Source: Vibrio astriarenae
Lineage (GTDB): Bacteria; Pseudomonadota; Gammaproteobacteria; Enterobacterales; Vibrionaceae
Direction of reading: 5' to 3'
Length of the DNA stretch: 64,000 bases
Assembly (NCBI RefSeq): GCF_010587385.1
Contig: NZ_CP047475.1
Coordinates: 62,001 to 126,000 of the forward strand
Part shown: positions 8,642-18,428 of the stretch, one piece after another
Layout: the number at the start of each line of letters is the position of its first letter
How positions within the stretch are numbered: position 1 is the first letter of the stretch
Translations under genes and position numbers: made by a program
The notes under the pieces: generated by a model
The model's input: the letters and a program-made list of their open reading frames with translations, nothing else
What the model was told of the DNA's origin: nothing
Database searches by the model: none

Positions 8642-9211
8642 TTACCAACTCCGTGTTTTTACTTCTGTGATTTTGGCTTGTATTTGATACTGCTCTAACT
8701 CGGGTACCTTAATAGAGAGATCTCTTCCTTGGGTTGCTTGCTTGGGTTTTAGGTAGGTATCTGCTAGGCGCTTGATAGCAAGCCAAGCATCAGCAGACTG
8801 TTTACCCAGCTCATTTCCATTCATGTCGTAGAGAACAATTTCAACGGTAACCAATATGACGGCTTGCGAGCTTTGGTTGGTGATTGCTGTTGGGAAGGTG
8901 ACCGTGCCATTAGCGTAGTTGGCTGTTCCCAGTATTAGGTCGATACCAGAGTCGGATAATTGGAGCGTGGGCTTGCTATCCCCGATGGTAAAAGTGGTGG
9001 CGTTTGGTTGGTTTAGAGCAGGCACAAGTGGTACAACGACGTCAGCACTTTTTTCCTCAAGTGCTTTGGCTTCTGTAGCGGCAACAACATATTGCCAAGT
9101 GAAGTCATCATTCAGTTGTGCTTGGCGTCCATCCTCGAGTGTGACGGTTTGGGCCGCAAAAACACTCGTGCTTAAAAGTAATGATAGGAGTGGAATAATG
9201 GATGATTTCAT
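8642..9211 (-). CDS. DUF3157 family exported protein
   Basis: The 189-residue protein has a clear signal peptide (hydrophobic core PLLSLLLSTSVFA, cleavage near residue 20). The mature part begins QTVTLEDGRQAQLNDDFTW, which I recognise as the pattern of DUF3157 proteins of Vibrio and relatives. A beta-rich domain follows, with TFPTAITNQSSQAV and WLAIKRLADTYLKPKQ. It is probably periplasmic; the function is unknown. ATG 9211 has AGGTGA just upstream; a longer reading from 9232 adds residues before the signal peptide and is unlikely. It lies 47 bp downstream of trkH on the same strand, but a functional link is not evident. Confidence 0.75.
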   Translation of the reverse strand: MKSSIIPLLSLLLSTSVFAAQTVTLEDGRQAQLNDDFTWQYVVAATEAKALEEKSADVVVPLVPALNQPNATTFTIGDSKPTLQLSDSGIDLILGTANYANGTVTFPTAITNQSSQAVILVTVEIVLYDMNGNELGKQSADAWLAIKRLADTYLKPKQATQGRDLSIKVPELEQYQIQAKITEVKTRSW

Positions 9212-9258
9212 GCTGTCACCTATGAGCACCAATGATGTGCTGTTGATTTAGTTTGCTG

Positions 9259-10704
9259 CTATCGACGCCAAAACGCAGGGAAGAAGAGTACCATTAGGGT
9301 CAAGATCTCTAACCTGCCCATTAACATACCGATGCTCAACACCCACTTCGCGGCATCGGGTAGTGGGGCAAAGTTTCCAGTTGGCCCTATGACATTTCCC
9401 ATCCCGGGTCCAACGTTCGCCACTGCGGTGATCGCACCAGAGATACTCGTGATTGGGTCGAGTCCCATTCCACTTAAAATACCAGCAATCATAATGATAG
9501 TGATAAAGAACATCAGACCGAAAGCAACCACTGAACGAACAATGTCATCATTGACTGGACGTTGGTTGTATCTCTGAACAAAGACGCCAGAAGGGTGTAC
9601 AAGCTTCATCATCTGTTTATTGAGAAGCGTTCTGGCGATTTGGAAACGAAAGACTTTAATACCACCAGAAGTGGAGCCAGAGCACGCTCCAGCCATCATT
9701 AAAAAAGCAAATAGCGTGGTAGGGAGTGCACCCCAAGCGGTGAAATCTTCTAAGCCAAAACCGGTGGTTGTTACCACGGAAACGATATTGAACATGGCTA
9801 CCCGCAAGGCATCCATCACACCGTAGCCATCGCGGATCACCAGCCAAGCACTAATGATGATACTCGAGATAAGAAACAGGTAAGTAAATCCTCGAACTTG
9901 TTCATCTTTCGATAATGGCTTTAGGGTCTTTTTCTTCATCGCGGCAATGAATAGTAGGAAAGGCAATCCGCCCAAAAACATAAATAGGGTTGCAACCCAG
10001 TGTGCGCCGTTGGAGAAATGATTCATTGAGCCATCAGAGGTAGAGTACCCCCCAGTGGACAATGTCGTGAAGGCATGGTTAATCGCCTCAAAAATACTCA
10101 TTCCAGTGAATAGATAAGCAACTAAACAAGCCAAGGTAAGGGAGAGATAAACCAGCACGATGTTTTTGGCTACCGTTTTGGCTCTCGGGCTGCTTTTATC
10201 TGACCAGTCCGATGATTCGGTTTGGAATAGGCGCATACCGCCAACGTTTAGCATCGGCAGTACGGCGACGGCCATAACGATAAAGCCGATCCCACCGAGC
10301 CATTGCAGCGTCGAGCGCCATAGCAAAATACTTGGCGCCATATCATCAAGCCCACTTAATACCGTCGAGCCAGTGGTGGTAATGCCGGACATGGTTTCAA
10401 AGTACGCATCGGTGAAACTAATGTGGTTGATGAACACGAAGGGCAGTGCGGCAAACGCGCTTGCTATTGTCCAGACAAGGCTTGTGATGAGAAACATATC
10501 ACGCACGCTGAGGTGAAATTTCTTCGTACGCCCAATGGATAGGCACAAAAAAGCCACAGCGTGTGTGATTAAAAGAGACTGACCAAACTCAAGGAAACCA
10601 CCGGTACCCGAAAAAAAGGCGACCAAGGTGGGGATGTACATAAATAGGGCAAGTTTTGACAGCACAAGCCCTATTACAAAAAGTACCGGACGAAAGTTGA
10701 CCAT
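9259..10704 (-). CDS. trkH: Trk potassium uptake channel subunit TrkH
   Basis: TrkH is the K+-translocating membrane subunit that works with cytoplasmic TrkA. The 481 residues contain four repeated M1-P-M2 units. The pore-loop signatures can be read in order: SGITTTGSTV, TLSTGGYST, VTTTGFG and NVGPGMGN. A GSTSGGIKVF segment corresponds to the intramembrane loop that helps gate the pore. ATG 10704 follows AGG; GTG 10707 is an alternative. The gene starts 13 bp after trkA, and both follow rsmB on the minus strand, as in many vibrios. Na+-stimulated K+ uptake by Trk is known in Vibrio. Confidence 0.95.
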   Translation of the reverse strand: MVNFRPVLFVIGLVLSKLALFMYIPTLVAFFSGTGGFLEFGQSLLITHAVAFLCLSIGRTKKFHLSVRDMFLITSLVWTIASAFAALPFVFINHISFTDAYFETMSGITTTGSTVLSGLDDMAPSILLWRSTLQWLGGIGFIVMAVAVLPMLNVGGMRLFQTESSDWSDKSSPRAKTVAKNIVLVYLSLTLACLVAYLFTGMSIFEAINHAFTTLSTGGYSTSDGSMNHFSNGAHWVATLFMFLGGLPFLLFIAAMKKKTLKPLSKDEQVRGFTYLFLISSIIISAWLVIRDGYGVMDALRVAMFNIVSVVTTTGFGLEDFTAWGALPTTLFAFLMMAGACSGSTSGGIKVFRFQIARTLLNKQMMKLVHPSGVFVQRYNQRPVNDDIVRSVVAFGLMFFITIIMIAGILSGMGLDPITSISGAITAVANVGPGMGNVIGPTGNFAPLPDAAKWVLSIGMLMGRLEILTLMVLFFPAFWRR

Positions 10705-10717
10705 CACCTAGCCTCAC

Positions 10718-12094
10718 TTATAGGAAGAACGGACTCGGTTGGAACAAGGCCTCTACGTCAGTCACGTATTTCTTATCGACCAGGAACATCACAACGTGGT
10801 CGTCTTGTTCAATCACAGTACGGTCATGAGCGATTAATACCTCTTCACCACGAACAATCGCACCGATAGTCGTTCCCGGTGGCAGTTTGATATCGCCAAT
10901 CGCGCGACCAACGACTTTGGAGGTGGTTTCATCACCGTGAGCGATCGCCTCAATGGCTTCTGCCGCTCCACGACGCAGTGAGGATACGTTCACAATGTCA
11001 GCTCGGCGAACGTGAGTAAGCAGCTCTGAAATGGTCGCTTGCTGTGGAGAGATCGCGACATCAATGACTCCCCCTTGTACAAGGTCAACATAGGCACTGC
11101 GCTGAATTAACACCATGGCTTTTTTCGCACCCATGCGCTTTGCTAACATAGCGGACATGATGTTCGTTTCATCTTCATTAGTGAGAGCGATGAACACATC
11201 AACTTGGTCGATGTTCTCTTCATTGAGGAGCTCTTGATCAGCCGCGTCGCCACAAAAAACGATGGTGCCTTCAAGCTCTTCAGAAAGCCTTTCCGCTCGC
11301 TGATAGTTACGCTCAATTAACTTAACGCTGTAGTTCTGTTCTAGACGTTTGGCCAAGCTTGAACCGATGTTACCCCCACCAACAATCATGATGCGTCGAT
11401 AAGGTTTTTCTAGCCTCTGTAGCTCACTCATGATGGAGCGTATGTGATTACTTGCGGCAACGAAGAATACCTCGTCATCGGCTTCAATGATGGTTGTGCC
11501 TTGTGGGCGAATCGGTCGGCCTTGACGGAAAATGGCTGCCACACGCGTATCAATATGAGGCATGTGTTCACGTAGTGCGGATAGTGCATTACCCACCAAA
11601 GGGCCGCCATAATAGGCTTTCACCGCCACTAGGCTGACCTTCTCTTCAGCAAAACTCACCACTTGCAGAGCACCCGGATATTGAATCAGACGCTCAATAT
11701 AGCTGGTCACAAGCTCTTCAGGCGCAATCAAATGATCGACGGGCACGGCGCCTGATTGAAATAGGGCTTCTTTTTCGTTGAGGTATTCAGGAGAGCGAAT
11801 TCGAGCGATGCGATTAGGTGTATTGAACAGGGTGAATGCAACCTGACAGGCCGCCATATTGGTCTCGTCCATATTGGTTACCGCAACCAACATATCGGCA
11901 TCTTGTGCCCCCGCCTCTCGCAGTACATCGGGGTGACTAGCGTGACCATTGACAACGCGCAAGTCGTACTTATCCTGCAGCTCACGCAGGCGCTCACTGT
12001 TTTTATCAACGATGGTGATATCGTTGTTTTCACCCACGAGGTTTTCAGCCAGAGTACCGCCAACCTGACCTGCACCAAGAATAATGATTTTCAT
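10718..12094 (-). CDS. trkA: Trk system potassium transporter regulatory subunit TrkA
   Basis: TrkA is a cytoplasmic NAD(H)/nucleotide-binding ring that gates TrkH. The 458 residues hold two RCK units, each a Rossmann domain followed by a TrkA-C domain. The two glycine-rich dinucleotide motifs are [11 protein letters not shown] (residues 7-17) and [14 protein letters not shown] (about 239-252). The length equals that of E. coli TrkA (458). It is followed by trkH after 13 bp. Upstream, a hairpin separates it from rsmB, so it probably has its own promoter in the 60-bp gap. Confidence 0.96.
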   Translation of the reverse strand: MKIIILGAGQVGGTLAENLVGENNDITIVDKNSERLRELQDKYDLRVVNGHASHPDVLREAGAQDADMLVAVTNMDETNMAACQVAFTLFNTPNRIARIRSPEYLNEKEALFQSGAVPVDHLIAPEELVTSYIERLIQYPGALQVVSFAEEKVSLVAVKAYYGGPLVGNALSALREHMPHIDTRVAAIFRQGRPIRPQGTTIIEADDEVFFVAASNHIRSIMSELQRLEKPYRRIMIVGGGNIGSSLAKRLEQNYSVKLIERNYQRAERLSEELEGTIVFCGDAADQELLNEENIDQVDVFIALTNEDETNIMSAMLAKRMGAKKAMVLIQRSAYVDLVQGGVIDVAISPQQATISELLTHVRRADIVNVSSLRRGAAEAIEAIAHGDETTSKVVGRAIGDIKLPPGTTIGAIVRGEEVLIAHDRTVIEQDDHVVMFLVDKKYVTDVEALFQPSPFFL

Positions 12095-12116
12095 CTATTG
12101 CTCTCTTGAACGTAAA

Positions 12117-12140
12117 CAAAGCCACCCGATAGGGTGGCTA
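12117..12140 (-). terminator. Probable terminator between rsmB and trkA
   Basis: An 8-bp stem AGCCACCC / GGGTGGCT with a 4-base loop is followed on the minus strand by TTTGTTT. It lies 15 bases past the rsmB stop and could fully or partly separate trkAH from def-fmt-rsmB. Confidence 0.65.
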
Positions 12141-12154
12141 TAAATCCTTGTTAA

Positions 12155-13435
12155 TTATGCACTCTTTTTAAGTACAGCATAGTAGAAGCCATCCATGTCG
12201 TCTTCTCCTGGCAGAATTTGTCGCCCAGGATGTGACGCGTCACTCCCAATCAGCTCGACACCATCGGTACGCTCAAGGAAGGCCTTCACTTGCTCAACGT
12301 TCTCTTGTGGCGTGATTGAGCACGTCGCATACACTAGAGTTCCGCCTGGTTTTAGCTGTTGCCACATAGCATCGATGATTTCGCTCTGTAGCTTAGCTAG
12401 AGCCTCAATGTCATCGGCGCGACGCAGCCACTTGATGTCTGGGTGGCGTCGAATCACACCGGTTGCTGAACAAGGCGCATCAAGCAGAATACGATCGAAC
12501 TTATCACCCTGCCACCACTCTTGTGGGTAACGAGCATCACCACAGATCACGTCAGCTTTAAGGTGCAGACGGTCTAGATTGTCATACACGCGATCTAGGC
12601 GAGCTGGGTCTGCATCAATAGCCACGACTTCAGTGTCATTAGTGTGCTCTAGGATGTGGGCTGTTTTGCCACCGGGAGCGGCACAACAATCAAGAATTAG
12701 CTCACCTTCTTGCGGCTGCAAGTAATCAACGGATAACTGAGCGGCAGCATCTTGAACTGACACCCAACCACGGTCAAAACCAGGAAGTAGAGTGACATCA
12801 CAAGGTTTCGCTAATTTTATCGCGTCCGCTGCTTGCGGGTGGAGAGTGAATTCAATGTTTTCATCATTGAGGTACTCAATGTATTGCTCACGGGTGTGGT
12901 GTTGACGGTTGACGCGCAGCCACATAGGCGCTTTGTTGTTGTTAGCTTCAACAATTTCCTCCCACTGCTGTGGATAGTGTTCTTGAAGCAATTTGAGCAA
13001 CCAGTTCGGGTGACCGTACTTACCCGCATTATGACTTGTGGCCATCTCATCAAGCGCTTCTTGATTACGCAGGTAGTTACGCAATACAGCATTGATTAAT
13101 CCACGTAGGTTTGGACCACGCAGGGTTTTGGTCGCTTCAACGGTTTCAGCAACCGCTGCATGAGATGGGATGCGCATGAAGCTCAATTGGTAGATACCCA
13201 CCAAGATCAGGTGATGGAACACACGCTTTTTCCCTTTTAGGGGGTTATCCATCAGTTCATTGGCAATCGACTCTAAGCGCGGAAGGTAACGTAATGCGCC
13301 GTAGCAAATTTCTTGCAGTAGGGCATGATCACGAGGTCTGATGGTCTTTTGTGCCGCAGGTAGTGCGTGTGAAAGGGATTGGCCTTTGTCGACCACTTGA
13401 AAAATTACGTTTGCGGCAGCTGCGCGAACATTCAT
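12155..13435 (-). CDS. rsmB: 16S rRNA (cytosine(967)-C(5))-methyltransferase RsmB
   Basis: RsmB (Fmu/Sun) methylates C967 of 16S rRNA with S-adenosylmethionine. The 426-residue protein has the N-terminal NusB-like RNA-binding domain (about 1-140) and a C-terminal Rossmann methyltransferase domain. The SAM-binding motif reads [13 protein letters not shown], and the two catalytic-cysteine motifs are DAPCSATG and [11 protein letters not shown]. The length is close to E. coli RsmB (429). It follows fmt on the minus strand after 80 bp containing two weak inverted repeats; def-fmt-rsmB-trkA is a conserved order in gammaproteobacteria. Confidence 0.96.
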   Translation of the reverse strand: MNVRAAAANVIFQVVDKGQSLSHALPAAQKTIRPRDHALLQEICYGALRYLPRLESIANELMDNPLKGKKRVFHHLILVGIYQLSFMRIPSHAAVAETVEATKTLRGPNLRGLINAVLRNYLRNQEALDEMATSHNAGKYGHPNWLLKLLQEHYPQQWEEIVEANNNKAPMWLRVNRQHHTREQYIEYLNDENIEFTLHPQAADAIKLAKPCDVTLLPGFDRGWVSVQDAAAQLSVDYLQPQEGELILDCCAAPGGKTAHILEHTNDTEVVAIDADPARLDRVYDNLDRLHLKADVICGDARYPQEWWQGDKFDRILLDAPCSATGVIRRHPDIKWLRRADDIEALAKLQSEIIDAMWQQLKPGGTLVYATCSITPQENVEQVKAFLERTDGVELIGSDASHPGRQILPGEDDMDGFYYAVLKKSA

Positions 13436-13515
13436 AGTGAGTACCTTAAATTAAGGGAGGGCATCTCTGCCCTCAAAATGTACGTTATTCACTGCATGAC
13501 AGTGAATGAGTAGCG

Positions 13516-14463
13516 TTAGCTGAGTTGAGAACCAACTTCGAACCAGCTTGCTCTTGAGTTTAGGATGTCTTGAACCGACATCGCTTTCTTTCCAGGCACT
13601 TGTAACTGCTCTAGCACGAGCACACCATTACCAGTGGCCACATAGATACCTGTTTTGTCTGCTTGGATGATCGTACCTGCAGGCTTGTCCGTTGCTTGTT
13701 CGGCAACGCGGCTTTGCCAGACTTTGATACTATTGTCTGCTGCAGTGAAGTGGCTCATTGGCCATGGGTTAAAGGCACGAACACATCGCTCGATGTGCGT
13801 TGCTTCGTCACCCCAATGAATACGAGCTTCTTCTTTGCTGAGTTTCTTCGCATAGTTCGCTAGCGCATCGTCTTGCTTTTCAGCCACTGCTGACCCATTT
13901 GCAATATCAGCTAAACAGTCGATCAGTGCATCAGGACCGAGCTCAGCGAGCTTTTCATACATTGAAGCGCTGGTGTCTGTCGCTTCAATAGGCAGGGTGG
14001 CAATTTTCAGCATGTCGCCAGTATCAAGACCAATATCCATCTGCATAATGGTCACACCAGTCTCTTTATCACCGGCCCAAATAGAGCGTTGGATAGGCGC
14101 AGCGCCACGCCAGCGCGGCAAGATAGAGCCATGTACGTTGATACAGCCAAGTTTTGGCGTGTCGAGTACGGCTTGTGGCAGTAATAAGCCATACGCGACG
14201 ACAACCATGATATCAGCGTTGAGATCGGCAAGAGCTTGCTTCGCTTCATCTGATTTAAAGTTCTCAGGTTGGTAAACGGCGATATCATTTTCTAGCGCGA
14301 TCGTTTTTACCGGGCTTGCCGTTAGCTTCTTACCGCGTCCAGCTGGACGGTCTGGTTGGGTGTAAACCGCGATGACTTCATGCTCTGAAGACAACAACGC
14401 CGCCAAATGACGGGCGGCGAAATCGGGAGTACCAGCAAAGACAATTTTTAATGGCTTGCTCAA
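13516..14463 (-). CDS. fmt: Methionyl-tRNA formyltransferase
   Basis: Fmt transfers a formyl group from 10-formyl-THF to Met-tRNAi for translation initiation. The 315 residues have an N-terminal hydrolase-like domain ([30 protein letters not shown], with the catalytic Asn-His-Asp set; [10 protein letters not shown]) and a C-terminal OB-fold tRNA-binding domain (about 206-315). The start is a TTG at 14463, supported by AAAGGAG seven bases upstream and by the family N-terminus ([12 protein letters not shown]). Longer readings would overlap def. It lies 19 bp after def, the usual def-fmt operon. Confidence 0.96.
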   Translation of the reverse strand: MSKPLKIVFAGTPDFAARHLAALLSSEHEVIAVYTQPDRPAGRGKKLTASPVKTIALENDIAVYQPENFKSDEAKQALADLNADIMVVVAYGLLLPQAVLDTPKLGCINVHGSILPRWRGAAPIQRSIWAGDKETGVTIMQMDIGLDTGDMLKIATLPIEATDTSASMYEKLAELGPDALIDCLADIANGSAVAEKQDDALANYAKKLSKEEARIHWGDEATHIERCVRAFNPWPMSHFTAADNSIKVWQSRVAEQATDKPAGTIIQADKTGIYVATGNGVLVLEQLQVPGKKAMSVQDILNSRASWFEVGSQLS

Positions 14464-14482
14464 GGTAATGCTCCTTTGTTTG

Positions 14483-15004
14483 TTAGGCTCTGCTTGATTG
14501 CTTTTCGTTAAAGCGCTTGATCTTCGCAAGTTTATCTTGGATACGCTTGCGCTTCAGTGGTGAAAGGTAATCAACAAACAGTTTGCCCTCTAAATGGTCA
14601 AGCTCGTGTTGAACACAGATAGCCAGTAGGTCGTCAGCTTCAAAAGCGAACGCTTTGCCATCACGATCCAGTGCTTTCACACTCACTTCAGCTGCGCGAG
14701 GCACTAGGGCACGGGCACCAGGTACCGACAGACAGCCTTCTTCAATGCCATCTTCGCCACGCTTATCTGTGATCTCAGGGTTGATAAGCACCATCGGCTC
14801 ATCACGAGTCTCAGAGATATCGATAACAACAATACGCTGGTGGATATCAACCTGCGTCGCCGCTAAGCCGATACCTTCTTCTGCGTACATGGTCTCCAGC
14901 ATATCATCTACGATTTTCTGGATTTCAGGAGTCACTGCCTCGACAGGTTTTGCCACTGTGCGAAGACGATCATCCGGGATACTTAATACATTTAAAACAG
15001 CCAT
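14483..15004 (-). CDS. def: Peptide deformylase
   Basis: Def removes the N-formyl group from nascent proteins. The 173-residue protein carries all three family motifs: GIGLAATQ (residues 44-51), EGCLSVPG (89-96, metal ligand C91) and QHELDHLEG (132-140, metal ligands H133 and H137, catalytic E134). The ATG at 15004 gives the usual N-terminus [13 protein letters not shown]; a longer reading to 15067 would invade the divergent promoter region. The ribosome binding site is weak (GAGTG). Def, fmt and rsmB form one minus-strand run, divergent from the LysM-dprA run. Confidence 0.96.
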   Translation of the reverse strand: MAVLNVLSIPDDRLRTVAKPVEAVTPEIQKIVDDMLETMYAEEGIGLAATQVDIHQRIVVIDISETRDEPMVLINPEITDKRGEDGIEEGCLSVPGARALVPRAAEVSVKALDRDGKAFAFEADDLLAICVQHELDHLEGKLFVDYLSPLKRKRIQDKLAKIKRFNEKQSSRA

Positions 15005-15132
15005 AAACACTCGAAATATTGAACTGTGCCGAAACAGCACGACGCTTGTTGGGTCAATTCTAGACATTTTATGACCTAAATGACAGCATCCAACAGCGTT
15101 AATTCGGAATCTAGGACCAAGGGAATTAGCTC

Positions 15133-16179
15133 ATGAAGCGATACTTACGCCAATTTGTGGCGACCACTTTCGCATGTTTGCTTACCCTCTCTCTGTCTTT
15201 GGGAGTTGAAGCGAATGTATTGTCCATTAAGCAAGATGCGCCCAAGACTTACACCGTCATCAAAGGAGATACTTTGTGGGAGATCTCCAGTTTGTATCTT
15301 GATAGTCCGTGGCTTTGGCCTCGTTTATGGCAAATGAATCCAGAGATAGAAAACCCTCACCTGATTTACCCAGGCGACAAACTGAGTCTGGAGTGGCGCA
15401 ATGGGCAGCCCATGTTGACCTTGAAACCCATGGTTAAACTGAGTCCTAAAGCGAGAAAGCAGGCTAAGCCGCCGATCAAGGCGGTTCGTGAAGAGTTGTT
15501 CTTACCCTATCTTAAATCTCACCGATTGCTTGATACTCAACAGCTGCATTCTGCTGAGCGAGTGGTTGGTGCCAGTGATGGTCGCCGTTATCTGACGGAT
15601 GCCAATCTGATCTATATCTCCGGTCAACAGCCTCCCTCTCGTTGGGGTATCTATCGAGAGATGCGCACCTTTGATGTTGATGGACGAGAGGTAACGGCTT
15701 TAAAGAAGATAGCAGAAGGAGAAGTGGTGACTTCGGATGAAGAGCTATCAGCGTTATCGGTATCGATTCAGTATCAAGAGATCATGGCAGGGGATATTGT
15801 TTTGAGTGATATCGGTACAGAGGAAGCTTTACTCAACCCTACCTTTTATCCGCAGCCTGGCCCCTCAGGTTCAGTGAGTAAAATATTAGGCTCTTTAGAG
15901 GGCAGTCAATACTCTGGTTCTAATGATGTAGTGGTGGTTTCTGGCGGTCGCGACCAGGGCTTTGAACAGGGCAGTATGTTTCAACTGTATCAAAAAGGTG
16001 TGTCGAGTAAGCTTGAGCAGCACCAAGATAAACAGTATCAACTCCCCAGCGTTGCTGTTGGATATTTGATGGTCATTCGCCCATATCGTGACTACAGCTT
16101 GGCGTTAGTGACACAAGCAACGGCGCCAATTGGTATCGATACTGAATTGATGGCCCCTAACCCGGAAGGTACCCACTAA
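15133..16179 (+). CDS. LysM-domain envelope protein upstream of dprA
   Basis: The 348-residue exported protein has a signal peptide (hydrophobic residues 9-24, VEA cleavage near 27). One N-terminal LysM domain follows at about residues 39-88 (VIKGDTLWEISSLYL ... NPHLIYPGDKLSL), which should bind peptidoglycan. The remaining 250 residues contain no motif I can name. AAGGGA lies before the ATG. A LysM gene in front of dprA is common in gammaproteobacteria and its stop overlaps the dprA start (TAATG). It is divergent from def. A role in cell-wall binding is inferred; a link to DNA uptake is only suggested by its position. Confidence 0.85.
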   Translation: MKRYLRQFVATTFACLLTLSLSLGVEANVLSIKQDAPKTYTVIKGDTLWEISSLYLDSPWLWPRLWQMNPEIENPHLIYPGDKLSLEWRNGQPMLTLKPMVKLSPKARKQAKPPIKAVREELFLPYLKSHRLLDTQQLHSAERVVGASDGRRYLTDANLIYISGQQPPSRWGIYREMRTFDVDGREVTALKKIAEGEVVTSDEELSALSVSIQYQEIMAGDIVLSDIGTEEALLNPTFYPQPGPSGSVSKILGSLEGSQYSGSNDVVVVSGGRDQGFEQGSMFQLYQKGVSSKLEQHQDKQYQLPSVAVGYLMVIRPYRDYSLALVTQATAPIGIDTELMAPNPEGTH

Positions 16180-17306
16180 TGAAAGAGCAAGAACTAGCGG
16201 CTTGGCTAGCCCTTTCATTGACCCCAAGGTTGCGGGCAAAAACGTTTGAAAAGATAGTCAGTCTTGATGCGCCAAAACAGTGGCTATCAAGGTCAGTTTC
16301 TGAGTTGCAGTCCGTGGGCTTTACTGCGGCGCAGATAGATTATTTAAAACACCACAGCGAAGCGAAAGTAAACGCTTTGCTGCAGTGGAAAGCGTCGAAT
16401 GACCATCACAATATTGTGACGCAGCAAGATGAGGCCTATCCGCCACTACTCAAACAGGTTTCAAATCCACCGAGAGTATTGTTTGTTAGTGGCCGTCTGT
16501 CCGCTTTGTCGACAACACAGATTGCCATGGTAGGCAGTCGACACGCAACGATTGATGGGTTGAATCTGGCGAGGCAATTCGCCAAGCAGTTGGCAGAGAA
16601 CCAATTGACCATTACCAGTGGTTTAGCATTAGGTATCGACGGCTATGCCCATCAAGGCGCGCTTGATGCTGGAGGCTGCACTGTTGCCGCTCTTGGGTCT
16701 GGGTTGGATTGCCTCTATCCAGCGAAACATCGTGCGCTCGCAGAGCAAATTGTCTCAACGGGTGCACTCGTCTCAGAATTTCCCCCCGACACGCCTCCAA
16801 AAAGAGAGAACTTTCCTCGTCGCAACCGTATTATTAGTGGCCTATCTACCGGAGTATTAGTGGTTGAAGCGGCGGAAAAAAGTGGCTCTTTGATCACTGC
16901 TCGATATGCGGCAGAGCAAGGTAGAGATGTCTTCGCCATACCTGGCTCTATTCATCTTCCTACCTATAGGGGTAACAACCAACTGATAAAAAACGGTGCC
17001 TGCTTGGTGCAAACGGTGGATGACATTTTGTGTGAAATTGACACTCTAGTGCGTTGGACTCAGCAAGCGGTGGCGCCATCGTTGCTTGATCCACATGAAA
17101 ACTTGCCCGCAGATACACAACAAGAATTGCCATTTCCTGAACTGTTCGCTAACGTAGGATTAGAACCGACGCCTATTGATATTTTGGTGAGTCGGACCCA
17201 TATACCAATACAAGAATTAATGAATCAACTTCTTGAGCTCGAGCTGCTTGGTGTGGTGACTTCCGTCCCCGGTGGTTACGTTCGTTTAGGGGGAGGCAAA
17301 CGATGA
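16179..17306 (+). CDS. dprA: DNA-processing protein DprA (Smf)
   Basis: DprA binds incoming single-stranded DNA during natural transformation and loads RecA onto it. The 375 residues contain an N-terminal helical region, the Rossmann-like core with [24 protein letters not shown] and GSGLDCLYP, the conserved [10 protein letters not shown] segment, and a C-terminal winged-helix (about 315-372). The start codon overlaps the preceding stop by one base (TAATG), and the gene overlaps smg by four bases, so LysM-dprA-smg is one translational unit. DprA looks intact, in contrast to the broken comM at the left end of the window. Confidence 0.96.
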   Translation: MKEQELAAWLALSLTPRLRAKTFEKIVSLDAPKQWLSRSVSELQSVGFTAAQIDYLKHHSEAKVNALLQWKASNDHHNIVTQQDEAYPPLLKQVSNPPRVLFVSGRLSALSTTQIAMVGSRHATIDGLNLARQFAKQLAENQLTITSGLALGIDGYAHQGALDAGGCTVAALGSGLDCLYPAKHRALAEQIVSTGALVSEFPPDTPPKRENFPRRNRIISGLSTGVLVVEAAEKSGSLITARYAAEQGRDVFAIPGSIHLPTYRGNNQLIKNGACLVQTVDDILCEIDTLVRWTQQAVAPSLLDPHENLPADTQQELPFPELFANVGLEPTPIDILVSRTHIPIQELMNQLLELELLGVVTSVPGGYVRLGGGKR

Positions 17307-17779
17307 TGATGGACATTTTGATGTACTTGTTCGAAACCTATGTCCATAGTGATGCAGAGTTGCAAGTCGACCAGGACGAACTGGAAGATGAGCTACTCAG
17401 AGCGGGTTTTCAAGATAAAGACATCTATAAAGCGCTGCAATGGTTAGAAGAACTCGCCTTGCTGCAACAAACGGATGAACACGCGGCTATTGCCTCAGGT
17501 GATATACGTTCGACTCGCATTTATACCAATAAAGAAGCCGATCGCTTGAACCTAGAGTGTCGAGGCTTTTTACTGTTTCTAGAGCAAGTTGGTGTCATGA
17601 AACCAGACATACGCGAGATGGTGATCGATCGCGTTATGGGTCTAGAAACCAATGAGTTTGAACTGGAAGACTTGAAGTGGATTGTCTTGATGGTTCTGTT
17701 TAATGTTCCAGGGAATGAGAACGCTTATACGCTAATGGAAGAGCTTTTGTATTCAAAAGAGCAGGGTATTCTCCACTAG
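17303..17779 (+). CDS. smg: Smg family protein (DUF494)
   Basis: This is a conserved acidic cytoplasmic protein of 158 residues, similar along its whole length to E. coli Smg, including [10 protein letters not shown] at the start and [17 protein letters not shown] near the end. The function is not established. Three successive ATG codons (17303, 17306, 17309) follow GGGAGG; the first has the best spacing (six bases), while the family N-terminus fits the third. It overlaps dprA by four bases (ATGA), suggesting translational coupling. The order dprA-smg-yrdD is shared with E. coli. Confidence 0.93.
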   Translation: MMMDILMYLFETYVHSDAELQVDQDELEDELLRAGFQDKDIYKALQWLEELALLQQTDEHAAIASGDIRSTRIYTNKEADRLNLECRGFLLFLEQVGVMKPDIREMVIDRVMGLETNEFELEDLKWIVLMVLFNVPGNENAYTLMEELLYSKEQGILH

Positions 17780-17788
17780 TCATTTGTT

Positions 17789-18364
17789 ATGAGCAGTAAA
17801 ATCGACAGCCAATTATTCTCCGCCCACGAACATGCACTAGAGCATGAGGCGTGCCCCAAATGCCAAGAGAGCGGTCGCTCAGGTGAGCTTGAGCTGCGTA
17901 ATGGTAAGCACGGTGCGTTCTTGGGCTGCAATCAGTATCCTCAATGTGACTATATTCGCCCGCTACACCAAAATGATGGGCATATAGTGAAACATTTAGG
18001 GGTGGCATGCCCTAAATGCGAACATGAGTTGGTGCTGCGTCAAGGCCGTTACGGGATGTTTATTGGTTGTAGTGATTTTCCTAACTGCCACCATATAGAA
18101 TCCCTCACAGCGCCGCAGGATGAGCAAGAGCCAGAGCAGATTGCTTGCCCTGAATGCCACAAAGGGCATTTAGTTGAGCGTAAGACCCGCCATGGTAAAT
18201 CTTTTCATGCTTGTGATGCCTACCCGAAATGTCGCTTTGCTGTGAATTTTACGCCGGTGGCAGGTCGTTGTGAAAAGTGTGGTTTTAGTTTGCTGGTGGA
18301 AAAGAAACGTGCAGCTGGCAACGTTCTGTTGTGCGCTGATAAAAAGTGTCAGCATCAGCAATAA
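17789..18364 (+). CDS. yrdD: YrdD-like topoisomerase-type C4 zinc-finger protein
   Basis: The 191-residue protein consists of four tandem zinc ribbons of the topoisomerase I C-terminal type. The Cys pairs are CPKC...C...C near residues 22-53, CPKC...C...C near 75-102, CPEC...C...C near 119-148, and CEKC...C...C near 162-187. Such domains bind single-stranded DNA, so a nucleic-acid-binding role is likely; the biological role of YrdD is unknown. It starts 9 bp after smg and ends in a terminator shared with the convergent purK. A strong ribosome binding site is not visible, consistent with coupling to smg. Confidence 0.9.
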   Translation: MSSKIDSQLFSAHEHALEHEACPKCQESGRSGELELRNGKHGAFLGCNQYPQCDYIRPLHQNDGHIVKHLGVACPKCEHELVLRQGRYGMFIGCSDFPNCHHIESLTAPQDEQEPEQIACPECHKGHLVERKTRHGKSFHACDAYPKCRFAVNFTPVAGRCEKCGFSLLVEKKRAAGNVLLCADKKCQHQQ

Positions 18365-18381
18365 GTGCAGATTTAGTTGCT

Positions 18382-18408
18382 AAAAAAAGGAGCCATTGGC
18401 TCCTTTTT
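18382..18408. terminator. Bidirectional terminator between yrdD and purK
   Basis: A perfect stem of about 11 bp (AAAAAGGAGCC / GGCTCCTTTTT) with a 3-base loop is flanked by A- and T-runs, so it can end both the plus-strand yrdD transcript and the minus-strand purEK transcript. Confidence 0.9.
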
Positions 18409-18428
18409 GTGTTTTCTCGATACTGCTA

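Noticed and set aside
13460..13515. Inverted repeats GAGGGCA/TGCCCTC and ATTCACTG/CAGTGAAT between fmt and rsmB
   Set aside because: Neither has a T-run on the minus strand; they are probably processing or chance hairpins in a co-transcribed gap.
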